Positions 35,801 to 44,780 of a stretch of 64,000 nucleotides of DNA are shown in pieces. The stretch's first letter is position 1. Every line of letters begins with the position of its first letter. Under the pieces are notes generated by a model that was not told the DNA's origin, searched no databases, and was given only the letters and a program-made list of their open reading frames with translations. Both the position numbers and the translations under genes were made by a program. Location of the stretch: assembly GCA_018060185.1 (NCBI GenBank), contig JAGOWQ010000002.1:24978-88977 (forward strand), in the 5' to 3' direction. This DNA comes from Leptotrichiaceae bacterium (GTDB lineage Bacteria; Fusobacteriota; Fusobacteriia; Fusobacteriales; Leptotrichiaceae).

Positions 35801-36907
35801 TTAATTTCTCCTATATTTTTTTATTGAAAAATATACACATAATAAAAATAAAATAAAATTTGGAATCCACATTGTTATATTAACTGGAAAATTATTTTTT
35901 AATATCATTATTTTAGCATAATTTACAATGGCTATATATCCAAATATTATTATTAAACTTATTCCAAAACTTATCCCTCTACCACTTCTTCTATGACCTA
36001 CCGATAAAAGAACTCCTAGCCAACATAAAAAAGTACTCGCAAGAGGCCCTATTAGTCTTTGATAAATTTCAATAAGTGCTTTTAGTGAAGACTCTCTTAA
36101 ATCATTATTTCCTATATTTTTATCATGGTATTCTTTTAACTCTCTAAGATTCATCTCGCTTCTTTTTTTCTCTCTACCTTCGCTTTCATCTGAAGAAAAA
36201 AATGTTGAAATAGGTATATCTTGGTTTTTATATTCTGCTGAAACTTCCATTTTACCTTCTTTATCAAAAGAATATCCTTTGACATCCTGTAGTTGTATAA
36301 TACCAGGATTAAAAACTGCTTTTTTTGCCAAAAAAATTACAGGATATGGATTATTTCCTTGTTTATTTAATATTAAAAAATGATTTGCTTCTGCTTTCTC
36401 ATTATTAACTTCATCTATATAAAACCCAAAACCTCTTTCTGAATTTGTTAAAAATATTTTTTCCTCAGTAAGAGAAGCAGGTCTATTATTTAACATTACC
36501 CTAGTTTGAGCATTAATTTTTTCCAAAGCTCTTGGATTTACATAAATTTCAAGTCCTAACCCTACAAATGTTAAAATTAATCCAAATATAAATGCAGGTC
36601 TTATTATTCTAAATAATCCTATTCCTGAGCCTTCCATTGCAACTATTTCGTTAGTCTCTGAAAGACCACCATAGACTAACATTACTCCTAAAAAAGCTCC
36701 CATAGGTATTGTCTGAACTAAAACTCCTGGAGTTACATAGAAAAAATAATCTATCATTGAAATAAGAGGTAAATCATTAGCAAAAAGCTTTTCCATTACT
36801 TCCATAAGTACATTTAACATTAATATAAAAGTAAATATACTTATCCCAAAAATTGAAGGTAATATCAAGGAACTATAAATATATCTATCTATTATTTTTA
36901 TTTTCAT
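35801..36907 (-). CDS. lptF: LPS export permease, YjgP/YjgQ family (LptF)
   Basis: A 368-residue permease related to the next gene, starting MKIKIIDRYIYSSLILPSIFG, with three N-terminal helices, a periplasmic jellyroll region of about 170 residues and three C-terminal helices ending in a basic tail. GMSGI-type charged gate residues cannot be judged by eye. It lies 4 bases after cvpA and 4 bases before lptG. LptB and the LptC/LptA-like protein are 8 kb upstream in the same operon, so the full inner-membrane part of the LPS exporter is encoded in one transcription unit. Confidence 0.88.
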   Translation of the reverse strand: MKIKIIDRYIYSSLILPSIFGISIFTFILMLNVLMEVMEKLFANDLPLISMIDYFFYVTPGVLVQTIPMGAFLGVMLVYGGLSETNEIVAMEGSGIGLFRIIRPAFIFGLILTFVGLGLEIYVNPRALEKINAQTRVMLNNRPASLTEEKIFLTNSERGFGFYIDEVNNEKAEANHFLILNKQGNNPYPVIFLAKKAVFNPGIIQLQDVKGYSFDKEGKMEVSAEYKNQDIPISTFFSSDESEGREKKRSEMNLRELKEYHDKNIGNNDLRESSLKALIEIYQRLIGPLASTFLCWLGVLLSVGHRRSGRGISFGISLIIIFGYIAIVNYAKIMILKNNFPVNITMWIPNFILFLLCVYFSIKKYRRN

Positions 36908-36911
36908 TTTT

Positions 36912-37484
36912 TTATTTCCTTTTTTCTTTATTTTTTTCTTTAAATTCTTTTAATAATTCTTTTTTTATCTTTTCTTTCCTTAACTTTTCTCTAAAAATGT
37001 CTATATCTTTTTTTATAAAATCTGGAAAAATTTCAGTATATATGTACCCATATTCTGTTATTTCTTTAATTATAATACTATTATCTCTTTTATCTTTTAT
37101 TTTTTTACTATAAGGTGTTCCAACTAAAACTATTATGTATATAATAAAGATTATAAATGATGATTTTATTACTCCTAAAATCCCACCTAATATTTTATCA
37201 CATTTATCTAATTTAATACTTTTTAAAAATTTCTCACTTATTTTTACAACAAATGTAAAAGTTAAATATAATATTAAAAAAGTAATAATATATATTTTTA
37301 AGTTATCTCTTGAATTTTTTATACTTATTTTTAATATTTTTCCTACTATAGGGTAAGAAAAGTTAATTATAAATATTATTAACAAAAATTTAAAAATTGA
37401 AAAAAATTCCAACATAAATCCTTTTTTTCTTCCTAGAAAAAAAGATATTATTACTAACAGAACTAATATTATATCAAATAACAT
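36912..37484 (-). CDS. CvpA family membrane protein
   Basis: A 190-residue membrane protein with four hydrophobic helices in residues 1-125 (starting MLFDIILVLLVIISFFLGRKKG), the typical ILGGILGVIKSSFIIFIIY segment, and a very lysine-rich C-terminal tail. CvpA relatives were linked to colicin V production and purF regulation in E. coli and to envelope stress resistance; the molecular role is unsettled. AAGGAG precedes the start, joined to a short TTTA repeat tract. It lies between alr and lptF. Confidence 0.82.
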   Translation of the reverse strand: MLFDIILVLLVIISFFLGRKKGFMLEFFSIFKFLLIIFIINFSYPIVGKILKISIKNSRDNLKIYIITFLILYLTFTFVVKISEKFLKSIKLDKCDKILGGILGVIKSSFIIFIIYIIVLVGTPYSKKIKDKRDNSIIIKEITEYGYIYTEIFPDFIKKDIDIFREKLRKEKIKKELLKEFKEKNKEKRK

Positions 37485-37494
37485 TTTTATCTCC

Positions 37495-37517
37495 TTATTT
37501 ATTTATTTATTTATTTA
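37495..37517. repeat. TTTA tetranucleotide tract at the alr/cvpA junction
   Basis: Five full TTTA units plus a partial one run from the cvpA ribosome site across the alr stop codon. On the minus strand it reads (TAAA)n. Because TAAA repeats carry a stop in every frame, length change would hardly alter Alr but could change spacing to the cvpA ribosome site by four bases. Confidence 0.8.
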
Positions 37518-38590
37518 TATATTCTTGGAACTCTCTGACTTATTCCACATAAAATTTCATAAGAAATTGTATTACATAAATCAGCAACTTCAACAACATT
37601 AATATTTTCTCCAAAAATTTCTACTGTATCTCCTTTTTTAGCCTCTTTCGATAATTTTTGAGGTATTAATATTAATAATTGATCCATACATACTCTTCCA
37701 ATTATATCACATTTATTACCTTTATAATAAACATAACCCTTATTTGACAAATCTCTTCTAACACCGTCTGCATAACCTATAGAAACTGTTCCTATAGTAT
37801 CATATTTTTTAGCTTTATACGTATTTCCATAACTTATAAAAGTATCTTCATTTAATGTTTTTATATAACTTATTTTTGCATATAAAGACATTACAGGCTT
37901 AAAATTATATGGGGAAGTATCTTTTTCTGATACTCCTCCATATGCTATTATTCCAATTCTTATAAAATCATAAACACTTTTTTGAAATTTTAAAATACCA
38001 AAACTATTTAGTAGATGTCTATATTTTATAGTTGGTATTTCAAATAAAATTCTATTACTCATTTCTCTGAAATTATTTTCTTGAAACTTTGTATACTCTT
38101 CATTAGAATCAGATGAAGAAAGATGAGAAAATATACCTACAGTATTTACATATTTACATTGTTTTATTAAAGAAATTAATTCTTCTAACTCATTTTTTTG
38201 GAATCCAACTCTTCCCATTCCGCTGTCTATTTTGATAAATACATTGGACTTTTGTTTATTCGCTTCCAAATATTTTATCTCATCTAAGTCAGTTAATGTA
38301 AAATAAATATCATTTTCTAGAATTAAACCCATATCTCCATTTTGAATAGGTCCTAAAATAATAACAAATACTTGACTATTTATTTCTTTTAATTTTAATG
38401 CTTCTTCAACAGTTGCTACTGCAAAACTTTTAATTCCAACATTAAGTAATGCCTCACATATTTTTTCCATCCCGTGTCCATAAGCATCTGCTTTTAATAC
38501 TGCTATTATTTTATCTTTTGAAGTTACTTTTTCTATTTCTTTTATATTTTCATATAAATTTTGTATATTTATTTCTGCCCAACAACGCAT
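37511..38590 (-). CDS. alr: Alanine racemase (copy 1)
   Basis: A 359-residue PLP enzyme interconverting L- and D-alanine for peptidoglycan. The PLP lysine is Lys33 in VLKADAYGHG; the opposite catalytic tyrosine lies in TFISYGNTYK, followed by GTVSIGYADG. The TIM barrel and C-terminal beta domain are complete. The ATG at 38590 is 8 bases after AAGGG; the GTG at 38599 would sit too close. It lies between secF and cvpA in the long operon. A second, diverged racemase lies at 59.9-61.0 kb. Confidence 0.95.
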   Translation of the reverse strand: MRCWAEINIQNLYENIKEIEKVTSKDKIIAVLKADAYGHGMEKICEALLNVGIKSFAVATVEEALKLKEINSQVFVIILGPIQNGDMGLILENDIYFTLTDLDEIKYLEANKQKSNVFIKIDSGMGRVGFQKNELEELISLIKQCKYVNTVGIFSHLSSSDSNEEYTKFQENNFREMSNRILFEIPTIKYRHLLNSFGILKFQKSVYDFIRIGIIAYGGVSEKDTSPYNFKPVMSLYAKISYIKTLNEDTFISYGNTYKAKKYDTIGTVSIGYADGVRRDLSNKGYVYYKGNKCDIIGRVCMDQLLILIPQKLSKEAKKGDTVEIFGENINVVEVADLCNTISYEILCGISQRVPRIYK

Positions 38591-38634
38591 TTTTCTCACC
38601 CTTCTAACTTGTTTCTTTTCTATCTATTTATTTA

Positions 38635-39600
38635 TCACACTAATACTTTATCGTTTTCATTATAGCCATTTACTGTTCTTTTTCCATTTTCTTTTTTTAT
38701 TTTATCATTTTTAGATTTATTTTTTGGTTTTCTATATTTTCTAAAAATATATACTAATGGTGTAGCCATAAATATTGACGAATATGAACCAATTATCATT
38801 CCTATAAATAAAGTCATACTAAATGTTTTTAATGTGTCTCCACCAAATATTAATAACACCACTATAGCCATTATTGTTGTCAATGATGTATTAACAGATC
38901 TTACAAATACTTGATCCACACTTTCTTCAATAATTGTTGAATAATCTCTGACTTTACCTTCTTTTTTTTCATTTTCTCTAATTCTGTCAAATATAACTAT
39001 TGTATCATTAATAGAATACCCTAATATAGTTAATATAGAAGCTATAAATGGTGTATTTATCTCATATTTTAACAAAGCAATTAAACCCATTGTTATTATT
39101 ATGTCATGTAATAGGGCTAAAAGACCAACTACTGCATAAACAAGCTCAAATCTTATAGTTACATAAATAATAATTAGAATACTTCCTATTACTAATGCTA
39201 AAATTGATTTTTCAGTTAATTCTTTTCCTATTGTTGGCCCAACTTTATCATTTTTTACAATTTCATATTTTCCTACTTTTTCAGTCAAAGTATTAGTTAA
39301 TACTTCTCTTTGATTATCTTCTAACTGTTCAGTTCTTAAAACTATTGTATTATCTTCTGAATATTGTAATCTTTTATTTTTTAACTGAGGAATTTCGCTT
39401 TGTAAGTTATTTAAATTATTATTTAAAGTGTCTCTATTTAAAGTTTTTTCAAATTGTAATTGAAGTAGTTCCCCTCCTTTAAAGTCAATCCCCAAATTTA
39501 AAGGTATAAATAACAAGAAAGATAATGACATTAATACCATTATTGCGGAAATTCCTAAATATATTTTTTTTCTTCTTATAACTCTTAAATCAAATTTCAT
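38635..39600 (-). CDS. secF: Protein translocase subunit SecF
   Basis: A 321-residue RND-type membrane subunit that, with SecD, uses proton motive force to help Sec export. It has LGIDFKGGELLQLQFE after the first helix, a short periplasmic domain, and the five-helix C-terminal core with TLTGYSINDTIVIFDRIREN-type sequence (here ILGYSINDTIVIFDRIREN near residue 195). The C-terminal tail is long, basic and Asn-rich. Its ATG shares one base with the secD stop codon (TAATG), so translation is coupled. Confidence 0.96.
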   Translation of the reverse strand: MKFDLRVIRRKKIYLGISAIMVLMSLSFLLFIPLNLGIDFKGGELLQLQFEKTLNRDTLNNNLNNLQSEIPQLKNKRLQYSEDNTIVLRTEQLEDNQREVLTNTLTEKVGKYEIVKNDKVGPTIGKELTEKSILALVIGSILIIIYVTIRFELVYAVVGLLALLHDIIITMGLIALLKYEINTPFIASILTILGYSINDTIVIFDRIRENEKKEGKVRDYSTIIEESVDQVFVRSVNTSLTTIMAIVVLLIFGGDTLKTFSMTLFIGMIIGSYSSIFMATPLVYIFRKYRKPKNKSKNDKIKKENGKRTVNGYNENDKVLV

Positions 39601-40802
39601 TATTTTTCCACCTTCCAGAACAGTTTTTCACTTTTTATATTAAACGTTGTGACAATAAAATTAAATATTATTTTTGTTACAAATACTGCTGTTATTAACG
39701 TTATTAATGTCCCTAATGCTAATGTTACAGCAAATCCTTTTACTGGTCCAGTCCCTAAAAAAAACAATACTATTGCTATTAATAGAGTTGTCATATTCCC
39801 GTCTAATATAGCTGGAAGTCCATTTTTAAATCCGTATTCTATAGAATCATTTAGGCTATATCCTTTTCTAAGCTCGTCTTTTATTCTTTCAAATGTAATT
39901 ACATTAGCATCTACTGCCATACCAAGAGTCAAAATTAATCCTGCTATTCCTGGTAATGTTAAAGTTGCGCTTATTAAACTTAATGTTCCCATCGTAAGCA
40001 AACCATATATTAATAGTACTATATTTGCTATTAATCCAGGAATTTTATATATAATTCCCATAAATATAGATATTATTATTAATGCTAAGACACCTGCAAG
40101 TTGAGTTTGTTTAATTGACTCTGCTCCCAATGTTGGTCCTACAGTTCTCGTTTCTAATATTTTTATATTAACAGGTAATGCTCCTGATTTTAATAAATTT
40201 GTTAAATTTCTAGCATCTTCTATATTTCCTGTAGTTATAACTCCTCTTCCTCCTAAAATTTCTTGATTTATTATGGGAGCAGACTGTTCTTTATTATCAA
40301 GCATTATAGCTAGATACTTACCTCTATTTTCTCTTGTTATTTTGGCAAATGTTTCAACTCCTTCAGCATTTAATTCAAAATCCACTTCAGCTTGCCCAAA
40401 TTGCCCTTGAGATAAATTTGCATTTTTAATAGCTGATCCTTCTAGTAATGTCGGTCCATAAGTTCCATCATTATTTTTAATTTTAAATTCTAATTTCGCC
40501 GTAGTCCCTATTAAATCAATAGCTTTTTGAGGATCTTTGATGCCAGCTAATTCTACTATTAATCTGTCATCTCCACTTAATTGTATTACAGGTTCTGCAA
40601 CTCCTAAACTATCAATTCTTCTTTCAACAATATCTCTTACTTTGTCCATTGTATCAAATTCAACTTTACCGTCAGCTTGTAATACTAAGTATGTTCCCCC
40701 TCTTAAATCTAATCCTAATTTAATTTTATTAAGAAACAATACTGTTACTGGTATTACTAATAATATTGCTAGAAATATGTAGTCTCTTCTTCTATTTTTC
40801 AT
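39600..40802 (-). CDS. secD: Protein translocase subunit SecD
   Basis: A 400-residue subunit with the LGLDLRGGTYLVLQ motif after the first helix, a compact P1 periplasmic domain (ALPVNIKILETRTVGPTLG near 215) and the conserved AVDANVITFERIKDELRKG segment in the membrane core. It is shorter than the E. coli protein of about 615 residues because the large periplasmic domain is reduced, as is common in low-GC bacteria. It lies 33 bases after ruvX and overlaps secF by one base. Confidence 0.96.
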   Translation of the reverse strand: MKNRRRDYIFLAILLVIPVTVLFLNKIKLGLDLRGGTYLVLQADGKVEFDTMDKVRDIVERRIDSLGVAEPVIQLSGDDRLIVELAGIKDPQKAIDLIGTTAKLEFKIKNNDGTYGPTLLEGSAIKNANLSQGQFGQAEVDFELNAEGVETFAKITRENRGKYLAIMLDNKEQSAPIINQEILGGRGVITTGNIEDARNLTNLLKSGALPVNIKILETRTVGPTLGAESIKQTQLAGVLALIIISIFMGIIYKIPGLIANIVLLIYGLLTMGTLSLISATLTLPGIAGLILTLGMAVDANVITFERIKDELRKGYSLNDSIEYGFKNGLPAILDGNMTTLLIAIVLFFLGTGPVKGFAVTLALGTLITLITAVFVTKIIFNFIVTTFNIKSEKLFWKVEK

Positions 40803-40835
40803 TACTTACCTTTCCCAAATATAGTATTTGTTATT

Positions 40836-41252
40836 TTATTTTAACATATCTAAATAATTTTGTAATATTATAGTTGCAGCAACCATATCTACTACTTTTC
40901 TTCTTTCTTTAGCATTCTTTTTAGAATAATTTCTTAAATAATGCTCCGCTTCACTAGTAGTGTATCTTTCATCTATATAGACAACTTTTAAATCTTCTAT
41001 ATTTTCTTTTAGTTGTTCTACAAATTCTTCTACTTTTTCCACTTGTCTTTTTTTACTTCCATCTAGACTTTTAGGCATTCCTACAATTATTGTTTTTGTA
41101 TTTTCTTCTTCTAATATTTTTTCTATTCTCTTAATAGGGTCTGTAATATTTCTATCTATTACTTCAAGAGCAGTAGCAAGTATACCTAATGGATCACATT
41201 TTGCTACTCCTATCCTCACATCCCCAACATCAAGACCTATAAATTTTCTCAT
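40836..41252 (-). CDS. ruvX: Holliday-junction resolvase-like / pre-16S rRNA nuclease RuvX (YqgF)
   Basis: A 138-residue RNase H-fold protein. It has the opening GLDVGDVRIGVAKCD, VGMPKSLDGSKKRQ, and DERYTTSEAEHYL with the metal acidic residues, and VDMVAATIILQNYL at the end. YqgF processes the 5' end of 16S rRNA in E. coli; a junction-resolvase role was also proposed. GAAAGG lies 6 bases before the start at 41252; the longer frame lacks one. It follows alaS, an order seen in many Firmicutes. Confidence 0.93.
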   Translation of the reverse strand: MRKFIGLDVGDVRIGVAKCDPLGILATALEVIDRNITDPIKRIEKILEEENTKTIIVGMPKSLDGSKKRQVEKVEEFVEQLKENIEDLKVVYIDERYTTSEAEHYLRNYSKKNAKERRKVVDMVAATIILQNYLDMLK

Positions 41253-41333
41253 TTTATACCTTTCAAATTTTAAGTGAAGATAATGACACACTTTTATATA
41301 AATTAAACGTTTTAATTTAGGTAAAAAACAAAT

Positions 41334-43949
41334 TTAATTTAAATTTTCAATTATATATTCTTTTGCTTTTAGTAAAGCTTCTTTTACCACACTGCCATCT
41401 TTTCCTCCAGCTTGAGCAAAGTCAGGTCTTCCACCACCATTTCCTCCAGCCATTTGAGCTGTTATCTTAACTATATCTCCAGCTTTTAACTTTCCTATTA
41501 AATCTTTAGTTACACCAGCTATAAATACTGCTTTACCTCCGTTATTTGATCCTAAAACAACAATTCCACTTTTTAACTTTTCTTTTCCTCTATCTACTAT
41601 CTCTTTCAATTCATCTATTTCTTTACTTAAAAAATCTTTTATTAAAACTTTTGTACCAGAAATTTCTATTACATCATCAAATATAGTTTCCATTTCATAT
41701 TTTAAAAGTTTATTTTGAAGATAATCTTTTTCTTTAAGAATTTCTTTTGACTCAATAATATATTTTTTTACCACGTCTACAACGTTATTTTCATCAGTCT
41801 TTAACATAGAAGAAATTATGGATAATTTTTCTTCTATATCATTTACGTAATTCAAACTTCTTCTCCCTGTAGTGGCAACTATTCTTCTTATTCCTGAAGA
41901 TATACCACCTTCTGATTCTACATTAAATAAACCTATTTCTCCTGTAAATTCAACATGAGTTCCTCCACATAATTCTATAGAAAATCCTGGCATTTCTACT
42001 ACCCTTACTACATCACCATATTTATCACTGAAAAGCGCCATAGCTCCTCTATCTTTTGCAGTTTGAATGTTTTCATATCCTATTATAACAGGTATATTAG
42101 ATAAAATAACATCATTTACTTCTTTTTCTATTTCATCTAAAACTATTCTAGAAATTGATTCAAAATGAGAAAAATCAAATCTTAATTTATCATTGTCAAC
42201 CAATGATCCTGATTGCTCTACATGCGACCCTAATTTTTCTCTTAAAACCTTATGTAATATATGTGTTGCAGTATGATTCCTTTGAATATCTCTTCTTTTA
42301 TCTACATCAATATATAATTCTACATTAGTTCCAGATGACGGTACTATACCTTTTATAACTTTTACTTGATGAAAAAATACATCTTTTTTCTTTGCAACTC
42401 CTATTATTTCACCTTCAAATTCTCCTGAAATAATAGTACCTGTGTCTGATACTTGCCCCCCTGATTCAGCGTAGAAAGGAGTTTTATCAAATATCATTTC
42501 ATATCCTTCTATTCCTTCATTTTTAGATACATGCAAAATTTTTGCATTTTCTTCGTAGCTTTGATATCCTGTAAATTCTGTTTTACCGTATTTTTCAAAA
42601 AATTCATCTATAAATTCATCTTTTATCATATCAGAAACATTTATTCTATTATTTTTAGATCTCTGAACTTGTTCTTCAAGTTTTTTTTCAAATTCATCTT
42701 CATCAGCTTGAAATCCTTGATGTTCTAATATTAATCTCGTTAACTCAAAAGGTAATCCAAATGTATCATATAATTTAAATGAAACTTCAGAAGGTAATTT
42801 TTTACTTCCAATTTGCTCTAATTTTTCTATTTCTTCTGAAAGCACCTCGATACCATTTTTTAATGTCGTAGAAAATCTTTCTTCTTCCAACCTTATTATT
42901 TTTTCGATATATTCTCTTTTTTCTTCTAATTCAGGATAAGCTTCTTTCATATTATTTACAACATAAGAAACTAATTTATGTAAAAATACATCTTCCTTTT
43001 CAAAAACTTTTCCTTTAGATGAACTTCCAGCTCCAAAGGCTCTTCTTATTATTTTCCTTAAAACATATCCTCTACCTTCATTAGATGGTAAAACACCATC
43101 TCCTATTAAAAATACAGTTGCTCTTATATGATCTGCTATTATTTTTACGGTCTCGTCAAATTCTTCTTTTTTTATTTCCAAAACTTCTTCTACACCTTTA
43201 ATTATAGGCATAAATAAATCTGTTTCAAAGTTATTTTTCTTTTTTTGAAGAACAGAAGCTATTCTTTCAAGCCCTGCTCCTGTATCTATGTTTTTTTCTG
43301 GAAGTGGTACGAGAGTACCATCTTCTAATCTATTCCATTCAGTAAATACTAAATTCCATATTTCTAAAAATCTATCTCCGTCATCTCCAGGTTTACAATT
43401 TATTTCTTCATTATTATTTCCCATCATTTTGGTATCGTAATAAATCTCACTACAAGGCCCACATGATCCTATTGCACCTGCAGCCCACCAATTATCCTTT
43501 TCTCCTAATCTAATTAATCGCTCATCAGGAATTCCAATATATTTATTCCATATTTCATAGGCTTCATCATCTGTTTCAAAAACAGAGACCCAAAGTCTAT
43601 CTTCTTCTAATTTCAATATTTTAGTTATATACTCCCAAGACCATTCTATTGCTTCTTTTTTAAAATAATCTCCAAATGAGAAATTTCCAAGCATTTCAAA
43701 AAATGTATGGTGTCTAGGTGTTCTTCCTACATTTTCTAAGTCATTAGTTCTTATACATTTTTGATATGTCGTTATTCTTTTAAATGGAGCTTCTTTTTCT
43801 CCTAAAAAAAACGGTTTAAAAGGAACCATTCCCGCCACTGTTAAAAGCAAACTTTTATCATCAGGTATTAACGATGCACTTTCAAAATGTTTATGTTCTT
43901 TTGATTTGAAAAAATCAACAAAACTTTTTCTCAATTCATTTCCTGTCAT
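41334..43949 (-). CDS. alaS: Alanyl-tRNA synthetase
   Basis: An 871-residue class II synthetase charging tRNA-Ala. The catalytic domain (1-240) opens with LRKSFVDFFKSKEH, followed by motif-type segments TTYQKCIRTNDLENVGRTPRHHTFFEMLGNFSFGDY (residues 38-73) and the GAGLERIASVLQ segment. The editing domain carries HTATHILH (near 565) and CGGTHVEFTG (near 670). The C-terminal DHHA1 domain ends with GGNGGGRPDFAQAGGKDGS. All zinc and editing residues are intact. No T-box leader is present; the gene is inside the mutS operon. Confidence 0.99.
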   Translation of the reverse strand: MTGNELRKSFVDFFKSKEHKHFESASLIPDDKSLLLTVAGMVPFKPFFLGEKEAPFKRITTYQKCIRTNDLENVGRTPRHHTFFEMLGNFSFGDYFKKEAIEWSWEYITKILKLEEDRLWVSVFETDDEAYEIWNKYIGIPDERLIRLGEKDNWWAAGAIGSCGPCSEIYYDTKMMGNNNEEINCKPGDDGDRFLEIWNLVFTEWNRLEDGTLVPLPEKNIDTGAGLERIASVLQKKKNNFETDLFMPIIKGVEEVLEIKKEEFDETVKIIADHIRATVFLIGDGVLPSNEGRGYVLRKIIRRAFGAGSSSKGKVFEKEDVFLHKLVSYVVNNMKEAYPELEEKREYIEKIIRLEEERFSTTLKNGIEVLSEEIEKLEQIGSKKLPSEVSFKLYDTFGLPFELTRLILEHQGFQADEDEFEKKLEEQVQRSKNNRINVSDMIKDEFIDEFFEKYGKTEFTGYQSYEENAKILHVSKNEGIEGYEMIFDKTPFYAESGGQVSDTGTIISGEFEGEIIGVAKKKDVFFHQVKVIKGIVPSSGTNVELYIDVDKRRDIQRNHTATHILHKVLREKLGSHVEQSGSLVDNDKLRFDFSHFESISRIVLDEIEKEVNDVILSNIPVIIGYENIQTAKDRGAMALFSDKYGDVVRVVEMPGFSIELCGGTHVEFTGEIGLFNVESEGGISSGIRRIVATTGRRSLNYVNDIEEKLSIISSMLKTDENNVVDVVKKYIIESKEILKEKDYLQNKLLKYEMETIFDDVIEISGTKVLIKDFLSKEIDELKEIVDRGKEKLKSGIVVLGSNNGGKAVFIAGVTKDLIGKLKAGDIVKITAQMAGGNGGGRPDFAQAGGKDGSVVKEALLKAKEYIIENLN

Positions 43950-44003
43950 TTTTTTATTTTCTCCTTTTTATATTTAATAATTCTAAACTATTTATAATTT
44001 ATA

Positions 44004-44741
44004 TTAATCAAGTTTGAAATTATCTCCCAAATAAACTTTTCTTGCTGTTTTATTATTTGCAATCTCTTCTCCGGTCCCTGAAATAAGTATATTGCCTTCA
44101 GCCATAATGTAGGCTCTTTCTGTTATTCTAAGTGTTTCACGTACATTGTGATCTGTTATTAATATTCCAAGACCTTTTTCTTTAAGCTGAATTATAATAT
44201 TTTGAATATCCTCTACCGCTATAGGATCTACTCCTGCAAAAGGTTCATCTAAAAGAATAAAATCAGGATTAGTTGATATTGTTCTTGCTATTTCTACTCT
44301 TCTTCTCTCTCCCCCTGATAGAGAATATCCTAAATTTTTAGCTACATGAGACAATTTAAATTCTTCTATTAAACTGTTCATTTTATTTATTCTTTCTTTT
44401 TTAGGAATACCTCTCATTTCTAGAACAGAAACTATATTTTCTTCCACAGTAAGATTTCTAAAAATAGACGCTTCTTGTGGCAAATATCCTAATCCAAGTC
44501 TTGCTCTTTTATACATAGGATAATTTGTGACATCTTCACCATTATAAGTTACTCTTCCACGATTAGGTTTTACAATTCCAGTTATCATGTAAAAAGTCGT
44601 TGTCTTCCCTGCCCCATTTGGACCAAGAAGACCCACAACTTCTCCTTTTTCCATGCTTAAACTAACATCTTTTACAACTATTCTATTTTTATATATTTTT
44701 TGCATTCCATCAGCTTCTATACTTATTTTTCTACTTTTCAT
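44004..44741 (-). CDS. lptB: LPS export ABC transporter ATPase LptB
   Basis: A 245-residue ABC ATPase. Walker A GPNGAGKT is at residues 40-47, the Q loop lies in [20 protein letters not shown] (typical of LptB), the signature is [16 protein letters not shown], and Walker [12 protein letters not shown] is followed by the switch histidine in [10 protein letters not shown]. It powers LPS extraction by LptF/LptG, which are encoded downstream in the same operon. AGGAG precedes the start, 39 bases after the LptC/LptA-like gene. Confidence 0.96.
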   Translation of the reverse strand: MKSRKISIEADGMQKIYKNRIVVKDVSLSMEKGEVVGLLGPNGAGKTTTFYMITGIVKPNRGRVTYNGEDVTNYPMYKRARLGLGYLPQEASIFRNLTVEENIVSVLEMRGIPKKERINKMNSLIEEFKLSHVAKNLGYSLSGGERRRVEIARTISTNPDFILLDEPFAGVDPIAVEDIQNIIIQLKEKGLGILITDHNVRETLRITERAYIMAEGNILISGTGEEIANNKTARKVYLGDNFKLD

Positions 44742-44780
44742 TATATTTATATCTCCTAATAAAATAATTTTGATTACTTT

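Noticed and set aside
39649..40104. A 151-codon open frame antisense to secD
   Set aside because: It lies wholly inside secD, has no ribosome site and its translation is a low-complexity shadow of an AT-rich membrane-protein gene.
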